Below, one piece after another: positions 43,990-54,583 of a stretch of 64,000 nt of DNA. A program made the position numbers and the translations under genes. Source of the stretch: Gautieria morchelliformis (Eukaryota; Basidiomycota; Agaricomycetes; Gomphales; Gomphaceae); NCBI GenBank assembly GCA_015179125.1, contig WHVA01000381.1, forward strand, positions 49,972-113,971, in the 5' to 3' direction. The notes under the pieces are model-generated. The model was not told where the DNA came from. It made no database searches and worked only from the letters and a program-made list of their open reading frames with translations. The first letter of the stretch is position 1; each line of letters opens with the position of its first letter.

Positions 43990-44975
43990 TGACAGAAGGA
44001 TAAGTCTTGGATAGGGTAGGGATGCGGCCTTTGACTCGAGGCCGAGTTCGATGTAGATCGCAAGAGGGGAAGGCAACTCGGATGTTCGACTAGTGACTCG
44101 AAGTCAAACAAAATATCAAAGAGGTTCGTGTTCATTAATTATTCAGTCATACATTGCATACTACTTATAGCTGCTCGGATAGGGGTCTCGGTATGTGGGG
44201 ATGAGCGATGGGGATAGTGGAATTGTGCATATGGTAGGTGCGTACATACCGCCGCTATTGTACATCCGTGCTGCAGATCGCTTACTTGGTCTGGCCTGGA
44301 CGTGAGGTGGAAGGGATACCCTTATGTGGTGGCTCGAAGGATAAGGCGGGATGGTAGGAGAGACTGGGTAGGAATAATATGTGCGGCTCGAAGGTAATGG
44401 AGAATATATGTTGCGTTCCCTGATCGTGATGTGTGATCGACTCATTCCATCCTGGTACTTGGCTCGTCAACAGTGCTCGTGCCTCGACTCGACTCGTGAT
44501 ACGGATCTAGGTGCTCGGGAGTAATATGTTGGTCTCAACTCGACTCGGTGAGTATCGGTGTGTGTCTGTGGTGTCGTCTCATGTGTCGATGGCTCGGGTG
44601 TGTGCGTATGTATCTCGTGGTGCTTGGGGTGAGGTTAGATAGTGAGAGAGATAGATCGTTAGGATAATCGTGAATAGAGATTGTTGTAGTAGACATTATG
44701 GGTCATAATTTGTGTGTGCGAAGTTGTGAAATAAACCGAGTGGCATAAGAGTCCGTAACCGTTAAGTCTTTCCTCACGACACTCCCCCTCAAGCCCGACG
44801 TATCCCTAGAAGCTCTAGGGTATGGAGGTGCTTGCGCGGTGTGAGTGGTTTCGTCAGTATGTCGGCGGGATTCTCGATGGTTTTGACGTAGCGTAGATCG
44901 ATGTTGCCCGCAGCGACTTGTTCTTTCGTGTAGTGGTAATGGATATCGATGTGTTTGGTACGGTTGTTACTGACG
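43990..44975 (-). mobile_element. Ty1/copia 3'-end fragment with one LTR, TSD CTAAT, inside the D LTR
   Basis: CTAAT occurs on both sides (43985-43989, 44976-44980). On the minus strand the fragment opens in the last part of pol: NNRTKHIDIHYHYTKEQVAA and NPADILTKPLTPRKHLHTLE, the end of copia RNase H. A GGGGGAG purine tract and an LTR from TGTCGTGAGG (44781) to CTTCTGTCA (43990), 792 bp, follow. Only this 3' portion is present. It is unusual for an LTR element to have a target duplication around a partial copy. Confidence 0.75.
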
Positions 44976-45397
44976 CTAATGACGAAGCCACAACCTAAAG
45001 ATACTCAAGGGGATAGTGGCCGATACAAGGACAATAACCAACTGTGTAGTGGGTATCCTCAGTTTATAAGTCTACCAACGATAGATACATGGGGACTTGC
45101 CTGTGTAGTGGGTATCCTCAGAGATCAAGCTGAGGAAACGCCACCACACTGGCTACAGTCTTATAGCGCTGGCAAGGCTTACATAATAGGGGAGGCGGAA
45201 ACTTGTAGAAGGTTGTGGAAGGTTGTGGAAGATGATAGAAACTCATGGAAGGTTACGGAAACTGACGGAAGGTTATGGAAACTGACGGAAGGTGACGGAA
45301 ACTCATGGAAGGAAATAGAAACTTGTGGAAGGAAACGCGTGAACCCTGACATCACCCCCCTCTCAATGCTTGTCGTCCCGAAAAGCACAGCTGCCAC

Positions 45398-45959
45398 CTA
45401 GCCCCCAACATCCACCGAGACATCATTTCCAAGTATGCCACAGGCGGGACCACCATCTCTCCTGGCCCTTCCCTTCCTGGTAATGCAGGTCAATGATGAG
45501 CTCAGGGGGATTGGGGTCCATGGGCAAGTGCGGCCCTCGGAACCTTGCTCGACGTAGTCGCTCTCCTGCCATGTTACAGAAACGCCGCCCCACCCAGCCT
45601 TCGAAAGTGTGGGGGGTTCCACAAGGGGGGGTGCCATCATTGAGGAAGACAGGGTCGCCGATGTAGTACATGTTCTCTCATCTGTGTCGAGGTCTGAGGA
45701 ATGCGAGTGCAGGGCGAGTGGGTGCCTGACTCTTCGCTGGTGTGAGGTCCTCAGAGCTGATGGACCACTTTGAAGACCATGCGACATCGAGATCATGGCA
45801 GTCAAGCATCCTTTGTAACTTGGCTTCACTGGCTGCTCTGGATGACGAGAAGCCGGAGAAGTGCAGGAAGGGGGGATCGACACGTGACATGTTTGGCAGG
45901 TCAGAGAGGTTTTGGGTGAAGCTGGGGAGGGCAACAAGCTCAATGGCGGGCGAGGACAT
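45398..45959 (-). mobile_element. Accessory 3' frame of element D
   Basis: Lies downstream of the chromodomain on the sense strand; MSSPAIELVALPSFTQNLSD opens it and TFEGWVGRRFCNMAGE follows in a second frame. The homologue at 25355-25980 shows that both halves are conserved in another element. No known domain is recognised. Broken in this copy. Confidence 0.6.
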
Positions 45960-46065
45960 GGTTGATGGATGTGGTGGGGTCGATGCAGTGGAAGTGAGTG
46001 GTCACAGGTGGAGAGGGGATATATAGCTTATTGGAATGAATTGGTTAGGCAGAGGCCGATATCGC

Positions 46066-48943
46066 TTATCTTTGGGGTTCTGGACCCTTGACATTATGAG
46101 TAGAAGCCCTGCCTGCTGTCCAGTCGAAGAGAGTTTGCCTGGAAGGTTCTGTGAAGTTCTGAAATCTCTGGAAGGGGAGGGACATGTATGTGGCTGCTGA
46201 GATACGCTGAGGTGCCTCTGGGTTCTGCATGTGAAATTCCTTAACGAGTCGCTTTGCCCCAGAGACATCTTTCGCCGGTAGCCAGAGATCGTCAGCAGCT
46301 CCATAGCCCTTGCAGCGCACGAGATACTCCAACCTTCCACGGAACATCCTGCTGTCTAGAATCCTTTCAACTTCATATTCTTCGGCTCCATCCCATATGA
46401 CAGGGGGGGGGGTGGAGGGGCATGATGTTCAAGAATTGGGTCATCTTCATATTGCCAAAGCAGGATGACAGAGAACACTGGATGTGTGCGACCAAAGGAT
46501 GCAGGAAGATTTAGACCATAGGCATTTTGTGAGACCACCTTATTAACAGTGTAGGGGCCTAGCCACTTGTGGTCTAGCTTCTTCATTGGGCGAGTGGTTG
46601 TGATGTTTTATGCATTGAGCCAAACCTTGTCACCAAGCTTATAAACTGGGGCTGCTTTATGGTGCATGTCATAGAAGCATGCCATGTCCTCTGCTGCCTT
46701 GGACAGGGCTGAACGAGCTTCCCTTGTGGCCGCTTCCATCCGCGTTGTGAACTCATCCAGGGCCTCAAGTCGAGTTTCCCGGACTGGTTCCAGTCCCAGC
46801 CTTGGATGTTGGCCACTGTCCAACATGAAGGGTGTAGTCTGGGTTGAGGCATGGATTCGGTTGTTATAGGCAAACTCAGCCAAGGATATCCATTCAAACC
46901 AATCATCCTGACGCTGGTTGATGAATAGTCGATGGTATTTCTCAATCTCCTGATTAACCCTTTCAGTCTGTCCATCAGTTTGGGGGTGATAAGCAGTAGA
47001 GGCAGCGACTTTGACACCAAGAAGTTTGTTCAGTTCACGCATGAACTGGGAGATGAACTGTGTGCCTCGATCACTGATGATTTCTTCAGGGAGCCCATGA
47101 AGTTTCCAAACATGATCACGGAAGAGTCGGGCAACTCCCACTGAAGTTACATCTGAAGTGGTGGGAATGACATGTGCACGCTTTGAGAGGCGATCGACAA
47201 CAACAAGGAGAGCATCATAGCCATGACTGGTAGGCAGTTCTACAATCAAGTCAACAGACATAACCTGCCATCTACGGTCTGGGATACGGTTTGGTAGAAG
47301 CTTGCCAATGGGAGAAGCAGGGAAGGTTTTTGTCCGGTTGCACAGGTCACAGGCCTTCACATATTTTGCAATGTAACGTCCCATCCCAGGCCACCAGTAA
47401 CTCCGAGCAACTAGTTCAGTGGTTCTCCAACGACCAGGGTGACCGGTGAGAGGCATGTCATGGTGCGCTTTCACTATGTCATGTCGTAGTTTTGCATCAA
47501 GCGGCACGTACACTTTGTTGTGATAGAGGACAAGCCCATCCCGGTCTACACAGTTCCTTACTTGATTGAGGAAAGCATCACCTTCACCTGGGACTAACTG
47601 TGCGCCAGCCTCTGGAGGATTTGCCTTGATGTGGAACAAGTCAGGGGTAAGTAAGACTTGATTTTGGTTGTCTTCCTCACCCCGCTTATGATCCACGTGT
47701 CATGAGAGTGCATCAGCCTTGGCTGAATGACGACCAGGACGATGGATCAGCTCAAAATCAAAGCGAGAGAGGTAGAGTGACCAGCGTGCTTGACGACGGT
47801 TCAGGTTTTGTGCGGTGCAGAAGTAGGTGAGATTCTGATGGTCATTGAGAATCTCAATCTTGTGCTTTGTTCCCTCTAAGATGTGGCACCATTCCTCTAA
47901 TCCCCGAATCACAGAAAGAAGCTCCTTGTCATGGATGGCATAGGTGCGTTCAGCATCATTGAGGCTTTTGGACACAAACCGCACAGGCCACCATTTGCCA
48001 ACATCACATAGCTGGGACAGTACTGCTCCTGTGGCATAGGCCGAGGCATCTGTTTCAAGATGGAAATGTTTGTCTTGATCAGGGAGGACAAGGATCGGTG
48101 TTGAGGTGATGAGGAGTTTGAGCTTGCCGACGGACGCTTGCTCTGGGCCATTCGGATCCCAAGACCATTGGGCATCCTGTTTTGTCAACTGGTTGAGGGG
48201 CTTTGCAATGTGTGAGAAGTCTTCCACAAATTGACGGTAGAAGTTGATGAAACCAAGGAATGATTTGACTTCAGTGACGTTACATGGCATTGGCCAGTCC
48301 TGCACTCCTGCAACCTTGACTGGGTCCATGGCAACCTGTCCTTGAGAGAGGATGAGGCCAAGATACTCCACCTCTAGTTGCTCAAATAGGCATTTTTCAG
48401 GTTTGAGGTACAGGCTGTTGGCCCGGAGGATTTCAAGGACACGTCGTACAATCCTACGATGTTCTTCAAGCGACTCTGTGAAGATAAGAATGTCGTCCAT
48501 GAACACCACCACAACCCCTTCATTGATGAGACTCTTGAAGATGTCATTCATCATCGTCTGGAAGGTTGCTGGGCTGTTCGTGAGTCCAAAGAACATGACT
48601 AGAGGTTCATACAGGCCCCTATTTGTCCGAAAGGCTGCCTTCCACTCATCTCCCTCTTTTATGCGTACATTATTATATCCCCAGCGAATGTCAACTTTGT
48701 GAAGTATTTAGCCCTTCCAGCAGCAATATTATTCATGATGTCTGGAACAAGGGGCAAAGGATAGGCATTCTTGATTGTTATATCATTGAGCTTCCGGTAG
48801 TCTTGCACAAATCTAAGACTGCCGTCCTTTTTCTTCACAAAGAAGACTGGAGATGCCATAGGTGACTTGGAAGGATGGATACGATGGCTCTTCAGGTTCT
48901 CCTCAAGGAAGTTATCCAGTTCCCTTTGCTCAACCGGTGACAT
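46066..48943 (-). mobile_element. Element D RT-RNase H-integrase-chromodomain
   Basis: RT motifs [18 protein letters not shown] and VVFMDDILIFTES; RNase H HLETDASAYATGAVL; integrase HHCC zinc site (HDMPLTGHPGRWRT, KACDLCNRTK) and core motifs LLVVVDRLSKRAHVIP and AYHPQTDGQTERVNQE; chromodomain RGRLEYLVRCKGYGAADDLW. Several breaks. Confidence 0.85.
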
Positions 48944-49072
48944 TGGGTAAACCTTTGTGCTGAAGGGTTGTGCAGCTCAATCACAGTCCCAGGGCTTTCA
49001 AGGAGGCAGTTGGTCAAATGACTCCTTAGAAAACACATCCTTGAACTCCTGGTATGGTTTAGGGACAAGGTC

Positions 49073-49560
49073 TGTTGGGTGCATTTATGCTCCTGCACCA
49101 AAATCAAGCATAATGTATTCGATTTATTGTATGGTGTTTCAATTTCTTCTCACATTGTTCTTGTACCATGCATTCTTTTCTCTGATTATTTTCGAAATTT
49201 TCCAGTCACTCCCTATCTCTCCATTTCATTTTGTTATCTCTATTTTCACAGGCGGCTGCACCCAGCGGAGTTTGAAATGACTTCGACGCACGAGCTCTTG
49301 GGCGCTAAAGGGCCGGGTGCACGTATATGCCTTCTGAGACAGGATAGTGCTCCTCTCTCAGTGATAATAAATTCACTGAGAGAGGCGAGTAGTATTCTTT
49401 GTATTTTCATAACATGTTGACTGAAAATCATGTAGTGAATTTAATTCTAGGTACTGTACTAATATATAAGTGACAATAAATTCACTGAGAGAGTGAATTT
49501 AATTCTAGCTTTCTAAGAACTCTACCGAACCTTCCCTGCCATAACCCCAAGTTGCTAACA
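49073..49560. mobile_element. Solo LTR G, copy 2 (488 bp), TSD AGGTC, inside element D
   Basis: TGTTGGGTGCATTTATGC at 49073 to CCAAGTTGCTAACA at 49560; AGGTC on both sides (49068-49072, 49561-49565). Inverted relative to the copy at 27557-28044, same length, with scattered differences. Confidence 0.85.
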
Positions 49561-49889
49561 AGGTCCTCGAAGGATCTGACTGGTGCAGACTTGCTGGCCC
49601 GTTCAGCAAGCTGTTGGGAGACAGTCCAGCCTGCGCCAATTGTTTCAGGACTCTCATTCACAAAGATGACAAAGGTCCTGTCTCCTTCCTCAAGTAGGGA
49701 GCGGGTGTGCTGTATAGGAACCTCCTCTTGATCTACACTCTCTTCTGGAACAGTTTCGACTGTGGGCCCTCTGACAGCAGGTCTGCCCCCACATGACTTG
49801 GGACAGCGTGTCATCTTCACATCTCCTGTACGCCAGTTAACTTCTGGGTTGTGTTCAACAAGCCATGTGTGACCAAAAATGATGGCAAG

Positions 49890-51487
49890 TCATCCAAGGC
49901 TTGTGACAGAGAATGTGGCACGTTCCGTATGATCCCCAAAGGTGCAAATGAGGTCGACTTCTTCCTTGATTGAGCCAGCCTCATTTGGAGTACTATCAAT
50001 ATTGTAGACGGGGATGGCACGGGGTAGGGGACGGGTCCGAAGTCTGTGTTCCCTTACAAACTCCACATCGATGAACATCCCTGTAGCACCACTGTCAAGG
50101 AGGGAGTCAATTGCAAGTGGATGCCCTGTGTCAACAGAGTGGACCTTGAGAGGTACTTTGGTGCATCGGCGGAGGTCAGCAGTACGGACATATAGAGGGA
50201 TTGGAAGGTTTGCATTAGCAACTGGAGCGATGGGTTGGGCTTTTGGCATGGCTGGTTTGGTTTCAGTTTGATCAGGGGTAGGAGAAGGATGCATCATATC
50301 GCCTGTGATCCCTATTGTACATGTTTCGAGAACTGAAAATCGATTTGTCGAGCGGGGCATGTCTTTCACCGCTGACTGGCCTAAAAGCCCTTTCCCTCCT
50401 CTTGGACAGGGGGTTCTACCTTCTGTTTGCGTTCCTCCATTGCCACTGCTACAGATTTAGAGACAATTGCTGCAATGTCTGCCTCTGTGAGGTTTTCACG
50501 GATTCGTGGCTTGCGAGGTTCAGGACAGTCTGGTGAAATGTGACCAGGTCTCTTACAGTTGTAGTAGGTCCGTGTTTCTGTGCAGCGGCGGGATGAGTCA
50601 ATGTCCATAGGTGTCGCATTACTGGGTCGTGCTGTGACAACAGGCGCCATAGCAGGAGTGTGGAGTGGTCGGGCAGGAGGAGGGTGATTAGGAACATGAG
50701 GTGTCTGTGCCTTCCTGACCTCTAACAGACGGCGATGATTGCGGTCAATCTGACAGGCTGCTTCCTTCCAGCCTTTGAGGTTGGGTGGAAGAAAGGGCCG
50801 GGCGTGGATCTTGTCAAGGATACCTGCTGGAAGGCCACGAGCATAGGCATCCTCGAGTGCCTCATCATTAAAGCCTGTCCTGCCTGCCAGGATCTCAAAT
50901 TGAGCCGTGTATTCATCTGCCGACATTCCTGATGTCATCCTGAGGTCATGCAGCTTAGTGCGAGCAGTTCTGGCACGATCTGGGTCCCCAAAGGCCTCCT
51001 CCACACGTTTAATGAACTCCTCCAGAGTGGATATAGAGGAGGTGCCATCAATGACAGCCTGTGTCTCGTTGTGTGCCCATATCTCCGCAGAGCCTCCCGT
51101 CATGAAGGAAAGAGCATATAGGATCTTTGTGCGCTCATCTGGGAAGGATGCTGGCTGTACGGTGATGGACAACTTGATAGACCTGATAAACCCTTCAGTC
51201 TCTGCACGGTCTCCATTGAACTTCTCTGGTTCTGCTGCTTTGATAGAGCGAGTAGATGGAGGGACACTGTGAGGTACTGAGGGCGCAAGGGCTTGAGCAG
51301 CAGCAACAGCAGCATTGGTGGCAGCATTGGCTAAGTGGTCATGAACATTAACAATCCGATTGTGCAGCTCCTGATTCTGCAGTTGAAGTTGCTGCAGCTG
51401 CTGTGCTTGGCTGGAAAGGAGGCCTCGAAGAAATGGCCCATGTTCACCCAAAGAGTTCCAGTATGCCTCCAGGAGTTGGTCTGCCAT
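49890..51487 (-). mobile_element. Element D gag and protease
   Basis: Gag opens MADQLLEAYWNSLGEHGP, has a capsid-like core (AEPEKFNGDRAETEGFIRSI) and a zinc knuckle-like YYNCKRPGHISPDC. A separate frame carries the protease motif AIDSLLDSGATGMFIDVEF. Some breaks are present. Confidence 0.8.
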
Positions 51488-51547
51488 AGGCTGAGATGAA
51501 GGTTGGTTAAGAAAAGTGTGTGGGGTCGTCCTACGAGCTTGATCTTC

Positions 51548-52016
51548 TGTGAGGGCAACACTAATGATGAAGCCACAACCTAAAGATACTCAAGGAGATA
51601 GTGGCCGATACAAGGACAATAACCAACTGTGTAGTGGGTATCCTCAGTTTATAAGTCTACCAACGATAGATACATGGGGACTTGCCTGTGTAGTGGGTAT
51701 CCTCAGAGATCAAGCTGAGGAAACGCCACCACACTGGCTACAGTCTTATAGCGCTGGCAAGGTTTACATAATAGGGGAGGTGGAAACTTGTAGAAGCTTG
51801 TGGAAGATGATAGAAACTCGTAGAAGGTTATGGAAGGTGACAGAAACTGACGGAAGGTGACGGAAACTGATGGAAGGTTACGGAAACTGATGGGAGGTGA
51901 CGGAAACTGATGGAAGGTTACGGAAACTGACGGAAGGTTATGGAAACTGATGGAAGGTGACGGAAACTCATGGAAGGAAATAGAAACTTGTGGAAGGAAA
52001 CGCGTGAACCCTGACA
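51548..52016 (-). repeat. 5' LTR of element D with internal minisatellite
   Basis: 469 bp. About 51780-51990 consists of a variable array of 'GGAAACTGATGGAAGGT(T/G)AC' type units. The corresponding array in the 3' LTR (about 45187-45335) has fewer units, which explains most of their length difference. Confidence 0.8.
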
Positions 52017-52286
52017 GGTGCCCATTGAGGGCACGCGCCATGCAAATTGACCCGGTGTGTTGAGCGCAAGTCCAGACGTCGCACAACTTCTCCAGCTGCG
52101 CTTTGTATCCGTCCAAGTTTGTGGCATTGAGGGCTTGCCTGTCCACGACTTCAGGTTCGACCGGTTCTTTCTGCGAAAGGAACGGGTTGACGAGTTCTTT
52201 CTTTTTAGTCTTCGGTTTACCTGTGGTGCCGGTCTATGCTTTGACCGCCTCTTCTAAAAATTGAAAGAACTGTGAATTAGAGTATA

Positions 52287-52779
52287 TTAGTTTGAATCAA
52301 TGATGAGAAAGATATTGCATGGTGTGCATTTTTCACTAGATTTTGTGCCAGTAGCAAGTCTCTTTGTAGTGTACAACTTGCCTTGACATTTAGAGTCAAT
52401 GCAATCTGGTGAATCAAGAGAGTACAGTGTTTCTGGTTCGTGTCGCATCCAGCAAAGATCACAGACAAAGTAGTATTTGATATACAAGCTGGTGTTGACA
52501 CCGAGGCACCTTTCGACAGTAGTGAATGTGGTAGCAAAGTTATTAAGATCGATATCTGCAAGCGAAGGGTCACGAAGTAAGAAGGATGCAATAGTGATTT
52601 TAGATCCAGCAAGCAGATCATGGACATGTGAGTGCGTGGCTCCATGAAATGCGCCAGCAATGAAGGCACAGATGTATGCTTGCCAGACAATGGGGTGTTC
52701 AGAGAAAAATGGTGGTGGGGCAGGGTTAGGGTCATCTTGTTTGTTGCCTGGTTCACAAAAGGGGAATAGCTGAATTTGC
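52287..52779 (-). pseudogene. Tnp2 (CACTA) transposase, N-terminal relic
   Basis: The minus frame reads HPIVWQAYICAFIAGAFHGA, FATTFTTVERCLGVNT, YFVCDLCWMRHEPETLY and SPDCIDSKCQGKLYTTKRL. This order (AFI..AF.GAT, TVE.RLGV, C..CW..H, SP.C....C.G.LYT.KRL) is the familiar N-terminal part of Agaricomycete Tnp2-type transposases. The frame is lost after FLIID. A second piece of likely the same gene lies at 53656-54168 on the other side of repeat I. Confidence 0.6.
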
Positions 52780-53655
52780 TCTTCGCCGAATTCGCTGAAC
52801 GGCCATTTGCTACTCACATCATTCACCAGGAGGCACGCCATCAAAACACGATCGACATCCTTTACCCAACATGATGGTTCATCACTGGCCCCATCATCTT
52901 CCCGACTCAACCCCCTTTGGGTGTTCCTATGGCCAGGATGCATTTGGGGGATGTCCTACCCATGGATCGTGTGGGATCAACCCGGCAGGCCAAGAGTCCG
53001 TCCAGGGTAACATGTATGCAGGTCTCAAGGCGTGTTTTCTTACATAGGTACCTTTGTCCTCTCTCCCCCTGTTGTTTCATGTTCACACTCCTCCCTATTT
53101 CCATTGTATATGTGTTTCATCTATTTGTATCCTGACTGCACACCCCTATCCAACCCTGACTCATGATGGCCTCTTTCCTACTTGTTGATATCATATGAGC
53201 ATTCGGTATAAGTAGTTTACATTCACATGTATATTCTGCAGTTCAATTATCATATGTCCATCTTGTGCAAAACTTGACCTCACTGTGACTATCGTCTTGA
53301 GCCCTCTTCTATACACTCCTATCTTAGACCAGAGGAGGACTTAAGCACCACTGGTGAGTTTTCGTACTTCACCTTCATTACCTTAGCCTTCATACTATTA
53401 TCGGTGCTGTCGGTGAAAGGATTGTTACTACTAGACAACCTTTCCATGAGACCTTGTACATTACATTGTCAAGTATCACAGGGTATTTCACTACGACTGT
53501 AGATAGGGCGAGCTCCGTTCGGGCAGCCCTCTTACCTTCTGAACAATTATTGGTTCATCCTATTCACCAAACTACACACTTCGCTGCACAAGACATTCAG
53601 GCATTCGTTGTGTTCACTAATACATGATATTAATGCCTAAAATCCAATCTTGACA
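52780..53655 (-). repeat. Long LTR-like repeat, family I, copy 2
   Basis: Reverse-oriented homologue of 313-1780 without the nested LTR, ending (minus-strand start) TGTCAAGATTGG at 53655. It separates two Tnp2-like pieces. The inner boundary is approximate and a target duplication was not found. Confidence 0.5.
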
Positions 53656-54168
53656 GCGTGGTACAAATGAAGGATCTTGTCGGATGTCTGGTGCCTCAGA
53701 GTTAGAGTCAGATCCCACTGGTGAGCTATCAGAAACAGATAGTGTTGATTCATCATCTTCATGCCAGATGGTGGAGTGCTCTGGAGAGTTACACTGAGAA
53801 AATGGAGCAGAAAGCAGTTCAAAGTCATTGAGGGCGAACTGGTGAACGGGCGGCTGATGCTGGTCTGAGAGTGAGTCAGAGGCCTCAGAGCCATACCAGT
53901 CACCACCACCATCTGTGTAAGAACCGTCTTTCTAGTCTAAAAATCTCGAAAAAAGCATTAAAAAGTCTGTAAAAAACCTTTTTCCCATCTTAACATCAGC
54001 CAATACACGCAGCTTTGATGGGGAACTGTCTTTAGAATATTCCTTGAATCTTCTGGCATTTTTTCGCCAATTGTTCTGACCTCCTTGGCTCAACACTGTT
54101 TTATTTTGCTTGACAAAGGCTATGAACCCATGAGAGTCCATAACTTTGTCATTGGCGCTCAATTTCAA
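53656..54168 (-). pseudogene. Probable 5' piece of the Tnp2 gene
   Basis: Minus-strand translation contains DWYGSEASDSLSDQHQ, DESTLSVSDSSPVGSDSNSE, an acidic Ser-rich stretch typical of the N-terminus of Tnp2 proteins, and upstream the frame MDSHGFIAFVKQNKTVLSQ ending at 53932. Frames differ between these blocks, so either introns or decay intervene. Assignment is mainly by position and composition. Confidence 0.35.
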
Positions 54169-54583
54169 ACTCCAACCGGAGCGATCCTCGAACGCGCTAA
54201 TTCAGAGCCGCACATCCTCAAACACCCACAACTCCGACACTTTGGCTCTTTCAATCTCAGCTGGTGAGATTGGGAATATTCAGTGCAGCTTACACAAGCC
54301 TGTACACTTAAATATAGTTCAAACCCAGCAGACACATGACTTGCTTCATAGCAACCATGGCTGTGTAAGGCTGTGTGCAAGACTTCCCAATGATATGCAG
54401 AGCCAAAACTAGGTGCATATTCAAGCAATCTCATTGGATGCTGAGCCTCCAAGCTTAGTGCTACAACCCCTGAAATAGGACCCTTGACATCATAGGGCTG
54501 TGCAGGGCTATGCAGGGCTATGCAGGGCTGTGTAAGGCTATGCTGAGCAGTGCAAATCAGGGAAGGTGATTGGCTATCTATTC
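54169..54583. other. No gene; contains a 10-bp tandem repeat
   Basis: At 54494-54545 the unit AGGGCTATGC occurs about five times with C/T or T/G variation. Nothing else is recognised. Confidence 0.5.

Larger units (their letters stand above)
43972..52016 (-). mobile_element. Element D: Ty3/gypsy chromovirus with accessory 3' frame, TSD GGTGC
   Basis: Termini TGTGAGGGC (43972) and CCCTGACA (52016); GGTGC flanks both (43967-43971, 52017-52021). The right (5') LTR is 51548-52016; the left (3') LTR is 43972-45351 with a copia fragment nested in it. Sense order: gag 51487-50381, protease about 50369-49890, RT/RNase H 48943-47700, integrase 47696-46608, chromodomain 46347-46066, accessory frame 45959-45398, purine tract next to 45352. 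A solo LTR (49073-49560) sits between protease and RT. Coding regions carry several breaks (about five). The LTRs differ by a few substitutions, so D is older than A. Confidence 0.85.
42380..52233 (-). pseudogene. Gene J: SAM-like-region protein gene, split by a MITE and element D
   Basis: Minus-strand pieces: 52233-52022 (KKKELVNPFLSQKEPVEPE, NATNLDGYKAQLEKLCDVWT, CAQHTGSICMARALNGH), 43966-43920 (HKVISNEGELVWVLEL), an intron 43919-43864 with GTATAG donor, then 43863-43398 (MDHKPGVDLNMPPNVEYF, VPTIQDWLMELKGKQEL) and 42481-42380 (DALFLIEQLEEAGKRYGFG, then a stop). The frame runs directly from one piece to the next once element D (one GGTGC) and the MITE (one TA) are discounted, so all belonged to one gene. 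One TGA at 43636-43638 is an independent break. The VPTIQDWL... stretch resembles a SAM-like helical region found in many uncharacterised Agaricomycete proteins. Function unknown; 5' exons beyond 52233 not found. Confidence 0.65.

Noticed and set aside
44980-51565. LTR boundary of element D at TGA(C/T)GAAGCC
   Set aside because: The flanks give no matching duplication there; extending to TGTGAGGGC gives a perfect GGTGC duplication and inverted termini.
52022-52233. First read as a copia gag end next to element D
   Set aside because: The frame joins across the GGTGC target duplication to the exon at 43966-43920, so it belongs to gene J.
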